Source: Limnomonas spitsbergensis (Eukaryota > Chlorophyta > Chlorophyceae > Chlamydomonadales). From it: a DNA stretch of 64,000 nt. The notes beneath the pieces are model-generated. The model ran no database searches. It was given only the letters and a program-made list of their open reading frames with translations, and had not been told where the DNA came from. Both the position numbers and the translations under genes were made by a program. This document shows positions 41,901-56,900 of this stretch, one piece after another (the first letter of the stretch is position 1; every line of letters starts with the position of its first letter). The stretch lies in contig JAYJMM010000040.1 of the NCBI GenBank assembly GCA_037349105.1, positions 1,215,142-1,279,141 of the forward strand, written 5' to 3'.

Positions 41901-44900
41901 GGCATCGGCATCGGCATCGGCATCGGCATCGGCATCGGCATCGGCATCGGCATCGGCATCGGCATCGGCATCGGCATCGGCATCGGCATCGGCATCGGCA
42001 TCGGCATCGGCATCGGCATCGGCATCGGCATCGGCATCGGCATCGGCATCGGCATCGGCATCGGCATCGGCATCGGCATCGGCATCGGCATCGGCATCGG
42101 CATCGGCATCGGCATCGGCATCGGCATCGGCATCGGCATCGGCATCGGCATCGGCATCGGCATCGGCATCGGCATCGGCATCGGCATCGGCATCGGCATC
42201 GGCATCGGCATCGGCATCGGCATCGGCATCGGCATCGGCATCGGCATCGGCATCGGCATCGGCATCGGCATCGGCATCGGCATCGGCATCGGCATCGGCA
42301 TCGGCATCGGCATCGGCATCGGCATCGGCATCGGCATCGGCATCGGCATCGGCATCGGCATCGGCATCGGCATCGGCATCGGCATCGGCATCGGCATCGG
42401 CATCGGCATCGGCATCGGCATCGGCATCGGCATCGGCATCGGCATCGGCATCGGCATCGGCATCGGCATCGGCATCGGCATCGGCATCGGCATCGGCATC
42501 GGCATCGGCATCGGCATCGGCATCGGCATCGGCATCGGCATCGGCATCGGCATCGGCATCGGCATCGGCATCGGCATCGGCATCGGCATCGGCATCGGCA
42601 TCGGCATCGGCATCGGCATCGGCATCGGCATCGGCATCGGCATCGGCATCGGCATCGGCATCGGCATCGGCATCGGCATCGGCATCGGCATCGGCATCGG
42701 CATCGGCATCGGCATCGGCATCGGCATCGGCATCGGCATCGGCATCGGCATCGGCATCGGCATCGGCATCGGCATCGGCATCGGCATCGGCATCGGCATC
42801 GGCATCGGCATCGGCATCGGCATCGGCATCGGCATCGGCATCGGCATCGGCATCGGCATCGGCATCGGCATCGGCATCGGCATCGGCATCGGCATCGGCA
42901 TCGGCATCGGCATCGGCATCGGCATCGGCATCGGCATCGGCATCGGCATCGGCATCGGCATCGGCATCGGCATCGGCATCGGCATCGGCATCGGCATCGG
43001 CATCGGCATCGGCATCGGCATCGGCATCGGCATCGGCATCGGCATCGGCATCGGCATCGGCATCGGCATCGGCATCGGCATCGGCATCGGCATCGGCATC
43101 GGCATCGGCATCGGCATCGGCATCGGCATCGGCATCGGCATCGGCATCGGCATCGGCATCGGCATCGGCATCGGCATCGGCATCGGCATCGGCATCGGCA
43201 TCGGCATCGGCATCGGCATCGGCATCGGCATCGGCATCGGCATCGGCATCGGCATCGGCATCGGCATCGGCATCGGCATCGGCATCGGCATCGGCATCGG
43301 CATCGGCATCGGCATCGGCATCGGCATCGGCATCGGCATCGGCATCGGCATCGGCATCGGCATCGGCATCGGCATCGGCATCGGCATCGGCATCGGCATC
43401 GGCATCGGCATCGGCATCGGCATCGGCATCGGCATCGGCATCGGCATCGGCATCGGCATCGGCATCGGCATCGGCATCGGCATCGGCATCGGCATCGGCA
43501 TCGGCATCGGCATCGGCATCGGCATCGGCATCGGCATCGGCATCGGCATCGGCATCGGCATCGGCATCGGCATCGGCATCGGCATCGGCATCGGCATCGG
43601 CATCGGCATCGGCATCGGCATCGGCATCGGCATCGGCATCGGCATCGGCATCGGCATCGGCATCGGCATCGGCATCGGCATCGGCATCGGCATCGGCATC
43701 GGCATCGGCATCGGCATCGGCATCGGCATCGGCATCGGCATCGGCATCGGCATCGGCATCGGCATCGGCATCGGCATCGGCATCGGCATCGGCATCGGCA
43801 TCGGCATCGGCATCGGCATCGGCATCGGCATCGGCATCGGCATCGGCATCGGCATCGGCATCGGCATCGGCATCGGCATCGGCATCGGCATCGGCATCGG
43901 CATCGGCATCGGCATCGGCATCGGCATCGGCATCGGCATCGGCATCGGCATCGGCATCGGCATCGGCATCGGCATCGGCATCGGCATCGGCATCGGCATC
44001 GGCATCGGCATCGGCATCGGCATCGGCATCGGCATCGGCATCGGCATCGGCATCGGCATCGGCATCGGCATCGGCATCGGCATCGGCATCGGCATCGGCA
44101 TCGGCATCGGCATCGGCATCGGCATCGGCATCGGCATCGGCATCGGCATCGGCATCGGCATCGGCATCGGCATCGGCATCGGCATCGGCATCGGCATCGG
44201 CATCGGCATCGGCATCGGCATCGGCATCGGCATCGGCATCGGCATCGGCATCGGCATCGGCATCGGCATCGGCATCGGCATCGGCATCGGCATCGGCATC
44301 GGCATCGGCATCGGCATCGGCATCGGCATCGGCATCGGCATCGGCATCGGCATCGGCATCGGCATCGGCATCGGCATCGGCATCGGCATCGGCATCGGCA
44401 TCGGCATCGGCATCGGCATCGGCATCGGCATCGGCATCGGCATCGGCATCGGCATCGGCATCGGCATCGGCATCGGCATCGGCATCGGCATCGGCATCGG
44501 CATCGGCATCGGCATCGGCATCGGCATCGGCATCGGCATCGGCATCGGCATCGGCATCGGCATCGGCATCGGCATCGGCATCGGCATCGGCATCGGCATC
44601 GGCATCGGCATCGGCATCGGCATCGGCATCGGCATCGGCATCGGCATCGGCATCGGCATCGGCATCGGCATCGGCATCGGCATCGGCATCGGCATCGGCA
44701 TCGGCATCGGCATCGGCATCGGCATCGGCATCGGCATCGGCATCGGCATCGGCATCGGCATCGGCATCGGCATCGGCATCGGCATCGGCATCGGCATCGG
44801 CATCGGCATCGGCATCGGCATCGGCATCGGCATCGGCATCGGCATCGGCATCGGCATCGGCATCGGCATCGGCATCGGCATCGGCATCGGCATCGGCATC

Positions 44901-47900
44901 GGCATCGGCATCGGCATCGGCATCGGCATCGGCATCGGCATCGGCATCGGCATCGGCATCGGCATCGGCATCGGCATCGGCATCGGCATCGGCATCGGCA
45001 TCGGCATCGGCATCGGCATCGGCATCGGCATCGGCATCGGCATCGGCATCGGCATCGGCATCGGCATCGGCATCGGCATCGGCATCGGCATCGGCATCGG
45101 CATCGGCATCGGCATCGGCATCGGCATCGGCATCGGCATCGGCATCGGCATCGGCATCGGCATCGGCATCGGCATCGGCATCGGCATCGGCATCGGCATC
45201 GGCATCGGCATCGGCATCGGCATCGGCATCGGCATCGGCATCGGCATCGGCATCGGCATCGGCATCGGCATCGGCATCGGCATCGGCATCGGCATCGGCA
45301 TCGGCATCGGCATCGGCATCGGCATCGGCATCGGCATCGGCATCGGCATCGGCATCGGCATCGGCATCGGCATCGGCATCGGCATCGGCATCGGCATCGG
45401 CATCGGCATCGGCATCGGCATCGGCATCGGCATCGGCATCGGCATCGGCATCGGCATCGGCATCGGCATCGGCATCGGCATCGGCATCGGCATCGGCATC
45501 GGCATCGGCATCGGCATCGGCATCGGCATCGGCATCGGCATCGGCATCGGCATCGGCATCGGCATCGGCATCGGCATCGGCATCGGCATCGGCATCGGCA
45601 TCGGCATCGGCATCGGCATCGGCATCGGCATCGGCATCGGCATCGGCATCGGCATCGGCATCGGCATCGGCATCGGCATCGGCATCGGCATCGGCATCGG
45701 CATCGGCATCGGCATCGGCATCGGCATCGGCATCGGCATCGGCATCGGCATCGGCATCGGCATCGGCATCGGCATCGGCATCGGCATCGGCATCGGCATC
45801 GGCATCGGCATCGGCATCGGCATCGGCATCGGCATCGGCATCGGCATCGGCATCGGCATCGGCATCGGCATCGGCATCGGCATCGGCATCGGCATCGGCA
45901 TCGGCATCGGCATCGGCATCGGCATCGGCATCGGCATCGGCATCGGCATCGGCATCGGCATCGGCATCGGCATCGGCATCGGCATCGGCATCGGCATCGG
46001 CATCGGCATCGGCATCGGCATCGGCATCGGCATCGGCATCGGCATCGGCATCGGCATCGGCATCGGCATCGGCATCGGCATCGGCATCGGCATCGGCATC
46101 GGCATCGGCATCGGCATCGGCATCGGCATCGGCATCGGCATCGGCATCGGCATCGGCATCGGCATCGGCATCGGCATCGGCATCGGCATCGGCATCGGCA
46201 TCGGCATCGGCATCGGCATCGGCATCGGCATCGGCATCGGCATCGGCATCGGCATCGGCATCGGCATCGGCATCGGCATCGGCATCGGCATCGGCATCGG
46301 CATCGGCATCGGCATCGGCATCGGCATCGGCATCGGCATCGGCATCGGCATCGGCATCGGCATCGGCATCGGCATCGGCATCGGCATCGGCATCGGCATC
46401 GGCATCGGCATCGGCATCGGCATCGGCATCGGCATCGGCATCGGCATCGGCATCGGCATCGGCATCGGCATCGGCATCGGCATCGGCATCGGCATCGGCA
46501 TCGGCATCGGCATCGGCATCGGCATCGGCATCGGCATCGGCATCGGCATCGGCATCGGCATCGGCATCGGCATCGGCATCGGCATCGGCATCGGCATCGG
46601 CATCGGCATCGGCATCGGCATCGGCATCGGCATCGGCATCGGCATCGGCATCGGCATCGGCATCGGCATCGGCATCGGCATCGGCATCGGCATCGGCATC
46701 GGCATCGGCATCGGCATCGGCATCGGCATCGGCATCGGCATCGGCATCGGCATCGGCATCGGCATCGGCATCGGCATCGGCATCGGCATCGGCATCGGCA
46801 TCGGCATCGGCATCGGCATCGGCATCGGCATCGGCATCGGCATCGGCATCGGCATCGGCATCGGCATCGGCATCGGCATCGGCATCGGCATCGGCATCGG
46901 CATCGGCATCGGCATCGGCATCGGCATCGGCATCGGCATCGGCATCGGCATCGGCATCGGCATCGGCATCGGCATCGGCATCGGCATCGGCATCGGCATC
47001 GGCATCGGCATCGGCATCGGCATCGGCATCGGCATCGGCATCGGCATCGGCATCGGCATCGGCATCGGCATCGGCATCGGCATCGGCATCGGCATCGGCA
47101 TCGGCATCGGCATCGGCATCGGCATCGGCATCGGCATCGGCATCGGCATCGGCATCGGCATCGGCATCGGCATCGGCATCGGCATCGGCATCGGCATCGG
47201 CATCGGCATCGGCATCGGCATCGGCATCGGCATCGGCATCGGCATCGGCATCGGCATCGGCATCGGCATCGGCATCGGCATCGGCATCGGCATCGGCATC
47301 GGCATCGGCATCGGCATCGGCATCGGCATCGGCATCGGCATCGGCATCGGCATCGGCATCGGCATCGGCATCGGCATCGGCATCGGCATCGGCATCGGCA
47401 TCGGCATCGGCATCGGCATCGGCATCGGCATCGGCATCGGCATCGGCATCGGCATCGGCATCGGCATCGGCATCGGCATCGGCATCGGCATCGGCATCGG
47501 CATCGGCATCGGCATCGGCATCGGCATCGGCATCGGCATCGGCATCGGCATCGGCATCGGCATCGGCATCGGCATCGGCATCGGCATCGGCATCGGCATC
47601 GGCATCGGCATCGGCATCGGCATCGGCATCGGCATCGGCATCGGCATCGGCATCGGCATCGGCATCGGCATCGGCATCGGCATCGGCATCGGCATCGGCA
47701 TCGGCATCGGCATCGGCATCGGCATCGGCATCGGCATCGGCATCGGCATCGGCATCGGCATCGGCATCGGCATCGGCATCGGCATCGGCATCGGCATCGG
47801 CATCGGCATCGGCATCGGCATCGGCATCGGCATCGGCATCGGCATCGGCATCGGCATCGGCATCGGCATCGGCATCGGCATCGGCATCGGCATCGGCATC

Positions 47901-50900
47901 GGCATCGGCATCGGCATCGGCATCGGCATCGGCATCGGCATCGGCATCGGCATCGGCATCGGCATCGGCATCGGCATCGGCATCGGCATCGGCATCGGCA
48001 TCGGCATCGGCATCGGCATCGGCATCGGCATCGGCATCGGCATCGGCATCGGCATCGGCATCGGCATCGGCATCGGCATCGGCATCGGCATCGGCATCGG
48101 CATCGGCATCGGCATCGGCATCGGCATCGGCATCGGCATCGGCATCGGCATCGGCATCGGCATCGGCATCGGCATCGGCATCGGCATCGGCATCGGCATC
48201 GGCATCGGCATCGGCATCGGCATCGGCATCGGCATCGGCATCGGCATCGGCATCGGCATCGGCATCGGCATCGGCATCGGCATCGGCATCGGCATCGGCA
48301 TCGGCATCGGCATCGGCATCGGCATCGGCATCGGCATCGGCATCGGCATCGGCATCGGCATCGGCATCGGCATCGGCATCGGCATCGGCATCGGCATCGG
48401 CATCGGCATCGGCATCGGCATCGGCATCGGCATCGGCATCGGCATCGGCATCGGCATCGGCATCGGCATCGGCATCGGCATCGGCATCGGCATCGGCATC
48501 GGCATCGGCATCGGCATCGGCATCGGCATCGGCATCGGCATCGGCATCGGCATCGGCATCGGCATCGGCATCGGCATCGGCATCGGCATCGGCATCGGCA
48601 TCGGCATCGGCATCGGCATCGGCATCGGCATCGGCATCGGCATCGGCATCGGCATCGGCATCGGCATCGGCATCGGCATCGGCATCGGCATCGGCATCGG
48701 CATCGGCATCGGCATCGGCATCGGCATCGGCATCGGCATCGGCATCGGCATCGGCATCGGCATCGGCATCGGCATCGGCATCGGCATCGGCATCGGCATC
48801 GGCATCGGCATCGGCATCGGCATCGGCATCGGCATCGGCATCGGCATCGGCATCGGCATCGGCATCGGCATCGGCATCGGCATCGGCATCGGCATCGGCA
48901 TCGGCATCGGCATCGGCATCGGCATCGGCATCGGCATCGGCATCGGCATCGGCATCGGCATCGGCATCGGCATCGGCATCGGCATCGGCATCGGCATCGG
49001 CATCGGCATCGGCATCGGCATCGGCATCGGCATCGGCATCGGCATCGGCATCGGCATCGGCATCGGCATCGGCATCGGCATCGGCATCGGCATCGGCATC
49101 GGCATCGGCATCGGCATCGGCATCGGCATCGGCATCGGCATCGGCATCGGCATCGGCATCGGCATCGGCATCGGCATCGGCATCGGCATCGGCATCGGCA
49201 TCGGCATCGGCATCGGCATCGGCATCGGCATCGGCATCGGCATCGGCATCGGCATCGGCATCGGCATCGGCATCGGCATCGGCATCGGCATCGGCATCGG
49301 CATCGGCATCGGCATCGGCATCGGCATCGGCATCGGCATCGGCATCGGCATCGGCATCGGCATCGGCATCGGCATCGGCATCGGCATCGGCATCGGCATC
49401 GGCATCGGCATCGGCATCGGCATCGGCATCGGCATCGGCATCGGCATCGGCATCGGCATCGGCATCGGCATCGGCATCGGCATCGGCATCGGCATCGGCA
49501 TCGGCATCGGCATCGGCATCGGCATCGGCATCGGCATCGGCATCGGCATCGGCATCGGCATCGGCATCGGCATCGGCATCGGCATCGGCATCGGCATCGG
49601 CATCGGCATCGGCATCGGCATCGGCATCGGCATCGGCATCGGCATCGGCATCGGCATCGGCATCGGCATCGGCATCGGCATCGGCATCGGCATCGGCATC
49701 GGCATCGGCATCGGCATCGGCATCGGCATCGGCATCGGCATCGGCATCGGCATCGGCATCGGCATCGGCATCGGCATCGGCATCGGCATCGGCATCGGCA
49801 TCGGCATCGGCATCGGCATCGGCATCGGCATCGGCATCGGCATCGGCATCGGCATCGGCATCGGCATCGGCATCGGCATCGGCATCGGCATCGGCATCGG
49901 CATCGGCATCGGCATCGGCATCGGCATCGGCATCGGCATCGGCATCGGCATCGGCATCGGCATCGGCATCGGCATCGGCATCGGCATCGGCATCGGCATC
50001 GGCATCGGCATCGGCATCGGCATCGGCATCGGCATCGGCATCGGCATCGGCATCGGCATCGGCATCGGCATCGGCATCGGCATCGGCATCGGCATCGGCA
50101 TCGGCATCGGCATCGGCATCGGCATCGGCATCGGCATCGGCATCGGCATCGGCATCGGCATCGGCATCGGCATCGGCATCGGCATCGGCATCGGCATCGG
50201 CATCGGCATCGGCATCGGCATCGGCATCGGCATCGGCATCGGCATCGGCATCGGCATCGGCATCGGCATCGGCATCGGCATCGGCATCGGCATCGGCATC
50301 GGCATCGGCATCGGCATCGGCATCGGCATCGGCATCGGCATCGGCATCGGCATCGGCATCGGCATCGGCATCGGCATCGGCATCGGCATCGGCATCGGCA
50401 TCGGCATCGGCATCGGCATCGGCATCGGCATCGGCATCGGCATCGGCATCGGCATCGGCATCGGCATCGGCATCGGCATCGGCATCGGCATCGGCATCGG
50501 CATCGGCATCGGCATCGGCATCGGCATCGGCATCGGCATCGGCATCGGCATCGGCATCGGCATCGGCATCGGCATCGGCATCGGCATCGGCATCGGCATC
50601 GGCATCGGCATCGGCATCGGCATCGGCATCGGCATCGGCATCGGCATCGGCATCGGCATCGGCATCGGCATCGGCATCGGCATCGGCATCGGCATCGGCA
50701 TCGGCATCGGCATCGGCATCGGCATCGGCATCGGCATCGGCATCGGCATCGGCATCGGCATCGGCATCGGCATCGGCATCGGCATCGGCATCGGCATCGG
50801 CATCGGCATCGGCATCGGCATCGGCATCGGCATCGGCATCGGCATCGGCATCGGCATCGGCATCGGCATCGGCATCGGCATCGGCATCGGCATCGGCATC

Positions 50901-53900
50901 GGCATCGGCATCGGCATCGGCATCGGCATCGGCATCGGCATCGGCATCGGCATCGGCATCGGCATCGGCATCGGCATCGGCATCGGCATCGGCATCGGCA
51001 TCGGCATCGGCATCGGCATCGGCATCGGCATCGGCATCGGCATCGGCATCGGCATCGGCATCGGCATCGGCATCGGCATCGGCATCGGCATCGGCATCGG
51101 CATCGGCATCGGCATCGGCATCGGCATCGGCATCGGCATCGGCATCGGCATCGGCATCGGCATCGGCATCGGCATCGGCATCGGCATCGGCATCGGCATC
51201 GGCATCGGCATCGGCATCGGCATCGGCATCGGCATCATCGGCATCGGCATCGGCATCGGCATCGGCATCGGCATCGGCATCGGCATCGGCATCGGCATCG
51301 GCATCGGCATCGGCATCGGCATCGGCATCGGCATCGGCATCGGCATCGGCATCGGCATCGGCATCGGCATCGGCATCGGCATCGGCATCGGCATCGGCAT
51401 CGGCATCGGCATCGGCATCGGCATCGGCATCGGCATCGGCATCGGCATCGGCATCGGCATCGGCATCGGCATCGGCATCGGCATCGGCATCGGCATCGGC
51501 ATCGGCATCGGCATCGGCATCGGCATCGGCATCGGCATCGGCATCGGCATCGCATCGGCATCGGCATCGGCATCGGCATCGGCATCGGCATCGGCATCGG
51601 CATCGGCATCGGCATCGGCATCGGCATCGGCATCGGCATCGGCATCGGCATCGGCATCGGCATCGGCATCGGCATCGGCATCGGCATCGGCATCGGCATC
51701 GGCATCGGCATCGGCATCGGCATCGGCATCGGCATCGGCATCGGCATCGGCATCGGCATCGGCATCGGCATCGGCATCGGCATCGGCATCGGCATCGGCA
51801 TCGGCATCGGCATCGGCATCGGCATCGGCATCGGCATCGGCATCGGCATCGGCATCGGCATCGGCATCGGCATCGGCATCGGCATCGGCATCGGCATCGG
51901 CATCGGCATCGGCATCGGCATCGGCATCGGCATCGGCATCGGCATCGGCATCGGCATCGGCATCGGCATCGGCATCGGCATCGGCATCGGCATCGGCATC
52001 GGCATCGGCATCGGCATCGGCATCGGCATCGGCATCGGCATCGGCATCGGCATCGGCATCGGCATCGGCATCGGCATCGGCATCGGCATCGGCATCGGCA
52101 TCGGCATCGGCATCGGCATCGGCATCGGCATCGGCATCGGCATCGGCATCGGCATCGGCATCGGCATCGGCATCGGCATCGGCATCGGCATCGGCATCGG
52201 CATCGGCATCGGCATCGGCATCGGCATCGGCATCGGCATCGGCATCGGCATCGGCATCGGCATCGGCATCGGCATCGGCATCGGCATCGGCATCGGCATC
52301 GGCATCGGCATCGGCATCGGCATCGGCATCGGCATCGGCATCGGCATCGGCATCGGCATCGGCATCGGCATCGGCATCGGCATCGGCATCGGCATCGGCA
52401 TCGGCATCGGCATCGGCATCGGCATCGGCATCGGCATCGGCATCGGCATCGGCATCGGCATCGGCATCGGCATCGGCATCGGCATCGGCATCGGCATCGG
52501 CATCGGCATCGGCATCGGCATCGGCATCGGCATCGGCATCGGCATCGGCATCGGCATCGGCATCGGCATCGGCATCGGCATCGGCATCGGCATCGGCATC
52601 GGCATCGGCATCGGCATCGGCATCGGCATCGGCATCGGCATCGGCATCGGCATCGGCATCGGCATCGGCATCGGCATCGGCATCGGCATCGGCATCGGCA
52701 TCGGCATCGGCATCGGCATCGGCATCGGCATCGGCATCGGCATCGGCATCGGCATCGGCATCGGCATCGGCATCGGCATCGGCATCGGCATCGGCATCGG
52801 CATCGGCATCGGCATCGGCATCGGCATCGGCATCGGCATCGGCATCGGCATCGGCATCGGCATCGGCATCGGCATCGGCATCGGCATCGGCATCGGCATC
52901 GGCATCGGCATCGGCATCGGCATCGGCATCGGCATCGGCATCGGCATCGGCATCGGCATCGGCATCGGCATCGGCATCGGCATCGGCATCGGCATCGGCA
53001 TCGGCATCGGCATCGGCATCGGCATCGGCATCGGCATCGGCATCGGCATCGGCATCGGCATCGGCATCGGCATCGGCATCGGCATCGGCATCGGCATCGG
53101 CATCGGCATCGGCATCGGCATCGGCATCGGCATCGGCATCGGCATCGGCATCGGCATCGGCATCGGCATCGGCATCGGCATCGGCATCGGCATCGGCATC
53201 GGCATCGGCATCGGCATCGGCATCGGCATCGGCATCGGCATCGGCATCGGCATCGGCATCGGCATCGGCATCGGCATCGGCATCGGCATCGGCATCGGCA
53301 TCGGCATCGGCATCGGCATCGGCATCGGCATCGGCATCGGCATCGGCATCGGCATCGGCATCGGCATCGGCATCGGCATCGGCATCGGCATCGGCATCGG
53401 CATCGGCATCGGCATCGGCATCGGCATCGGCATCGGCATCGGCATCGGCATCGGCATCGGCATCGGCATCGGCATCGGCATCGGCATCGGCATCGGCATC
53501 GGCATCGGCATCGGCATCGGCATCGGCATCGGCATCATCGGCATCGGCATCGGCATCGGCATCGGCATCGGCATCGGCATCGGCATCGGCATCGGCATCG
53601 GCATCGGCATCGGCATCGGCATCGGCATCGGCATCGGCATCGGCATCGGCATCGGCATCGGCATCGGCATCGGCATCGGCATCGGCATCGGCATCGGCAT
53701 CGGCATCGGCATCGGCATCGGCATCGGCATCGGCATCGGCATCGGCATCGGCATCGGCATCGGCATCGGCATCGGCATCGGCATCGGCATCGGCATCGGC
53801 ATCGGCATCGGCATCGGCATCGGCATCGGCATCGGCATCGGCATCGGCATCGGCATCGGCATCGGCATCGGCATCGGCATCGGCATCGGCATCGGCATCG

Positions 53901-56900
53901 GCATCGGCATCGGCATCGGCATCGGCATCGGCATCGGCATCGGCATCGGCATCGGCATCGGCATCGGCATCGGCATCGGCATCGGCATCGGCATCGGCAT
54001 CGGCATCGGCATCGGCATCGGCATCGGCATCGGCATCGGCATCGGCATCGGCATCGGCATCGGCATCGGCATCGGCATCGGCATCGGCATCGGCATCGGC
54101 ATCGGCATCGGCATCGGCATCGGCATCGGCATCGGCATCGGCATCGGCATCGGCATCGGCATCGGCATCGGCATCGGCATCGGCATCGGCATCGGCATCG
54201 GCATCGGCATCGGCATCGGCATCGGCATCGGCATCGGCATCGGCATCGGCATCGGCATCGGCATCGGCATCGGCATCGGCATCGGCATCGGCATCGGCAT
54301 CGGCATCGGCATCGGCATCGGCATCGGCATCGGCATCGGCATCGGCATCGGCATCGGCATCGGCATCGGCATCGGCATCGGCATCGGCATCGGCATCGGC
54401 ATCGGCATCGGCATCGGCATCGGCATCGGCATCGGCATCGGCATCGGCATCGGCATCGGCATCGGCATCGGCATCGGCATCGCATCGGCATCGGCATCGG
54501 CATCGGCATCGGCATCGGCATCGGCATCGGCATCGGCATCGGCATCGGCATCGGCATCGGCATCGGCATCGGCATCGGCATCGGCATCGGCATCGGCATC
54601 GGCATCGGCATCGGCATCGGCATCGGCATCGGCATCGGCATCGGCATCGGCATCGGCATCGGCATCGGCATCGGCATCGGCATCGGCATCGGCATCGGCA
54701 TCGGCATCGGCATCGGCATCGGCATCGGCATCGGCATCGGCATCGGCATCGGCATCGGCATCGGCATCGGCATCGGCATCGGCATCGGCATCGGCATCGG
54801 CATCGGCATCGGCATCGGCATCGGCATCGGCATCGGCATCGGCATCGGCATCGGCATCGGCATCGGCATCGGCATCGGCATCGGCATCGGCATCGGCATC
54901 GGCATCGGCATCGGCATCGGCATCGGCATCGGCATCGGCATCGGCATCGGCATCGGCATCGGCATCGGCATCGGCATCGGCATCGGCATCGGCATCGGCA
55001 TCGGCATCGGCATCGGCATCGGCATCGGCATCGGCATCGGCATCGGCATCGGCATCGGCATCGGCATCGGCATCGGCATCGGCATCGGCATCGGCATCGG
55101 CATCGGCATCGGCATCGGCATCGGCATCGGCATCGGCATCGGCATCGGCATCGGCATCGGCATCGGCATCGGCATCGGCATCGGCATCGGCATCGGCATC
55201 GGCATCGGCATCGGCATCGGCATCGGCATCGGCATCGGCATCGGCATCGGCATCGGCATCGGCATCGGCATCGGCATCGGCATCGGCATCGGCATCGGCA
55301 TCGGCATCGGCATCGGCATCGGCATCGGCATCGGCATCGGCATCGGCATCGGCATCGGCATCGGCATCGGCATCGGCATCGGCATCGGCATCGGCATCGG
55401 CATCGGCATCGGCATCGGCATCGGCATCGGCATCGGCATCGGCATCGGCATCGGCATCGGCATCGGCATCGGCATCGGCATCGGCATCGGCATCGGCATC
55501 GGCATCGGCATCGGCATCGGCATCGGCATCGGCATCGGCATCGGCATCGGCATCGGCATCGGCATCGGCATCGGCATCGGCATCGGCATCGGCATCGGCA
55601 TCGGCATCGGCATCGGCATCGGCATCGGCATCGGCATCGGCATCGGCATCGGCATCGGCATCGGCATCGGCATCGGCATCGGCATCGGCATCGGCATCGG
55701 CATCGGCATCGGCATCGGCATCGGCATCGGCATCGGCATCGGCATCGGCATCGGCATCGGCATCGGCATCGGCATCGGCATCGGCATCGGCATCGGCATC
55801 GGCATCGGCATCGGCATCGGCATCGGCATCGGCATCGGCATCGGCATCGGCATCGGCATCGGCATCGGCATCGGCATCGGCATCGGCATCGGCATCGGCA
55901 TCGGCATCGGCATCGGCATCGGCATCGGCATCGGCATCGGCATCGGCATCGGCATCGGCATCGGCATCGGCATCGGCATCGGCATCGGCATCGGCATCGG
56001 CATCGGCATCGGCATCGGCATCGGCATCGGCATCGGCATCGGCATCGGCATCGGCATCGGCATCGGCATCGGCATCGGCATCGGCATCGGCATCGGCATC
56101 GGCATCGGCATCGGCATCGGCATCGGCATCGGCATCGGCATCGGCATCGGCATCGGCATCGGCATCGGCATCGGCATCGGCATCGGCATCGGCATCGGCA
56201 TCGGCATCGGCATCGGCATCGGCATCGGCATCGGCATCGGCATCGGCATCGGCATCGGCATCGGCATCGGCATCGGCATCGGCATCGGCATCGGCATCGG
56301 CATCGGCATCGGCATCGGCATCGGCATCGGCATCGGCATCGGCATCGGCATCGGCATCGGCATCGGCATCGGCATCGGCATCGGCATCGGCATCGGCATC
56401 GGCATCGGCATCGGCATCGGCATCGGCATCGGCATCGGCATCGGCATCGGCATCGGCATCGGCATCGGCATCGGCATCGGCATCGGCATCGGCATCGGCA
56501 TCGGCATCGGCATCGGCATCGGCATCGGCATCGGCATCGGCATCGGCATCGGCATCGGCATCGGCATCGGCATCGGCATCGGCATCGGCATCGGCATCGG
56601 CATCGGCATCGGCATCGGCATCGGCATCGGCATCGGCATCGGCATCGGCATCGGCATCGGCATCGGCATCGGCATCGGCATCGGCATCGGCATCGGCATC
56701 GGCATCGGCATCGGCATCGGCATCGGCATCGGCATCGGCATCGGCATCGGCATCGGCATCGGCATCGGCATCGGCATCGGCATCGGCATCGGCATCGGCA
56801 TCGGCATCGGCATCGGCATCGGCATCGGCATCGGCATCGGCATCGGCATCGGCATCGGCATCGGCATCGGCATCGGCATCGGCATCGGCATCGGCATCGG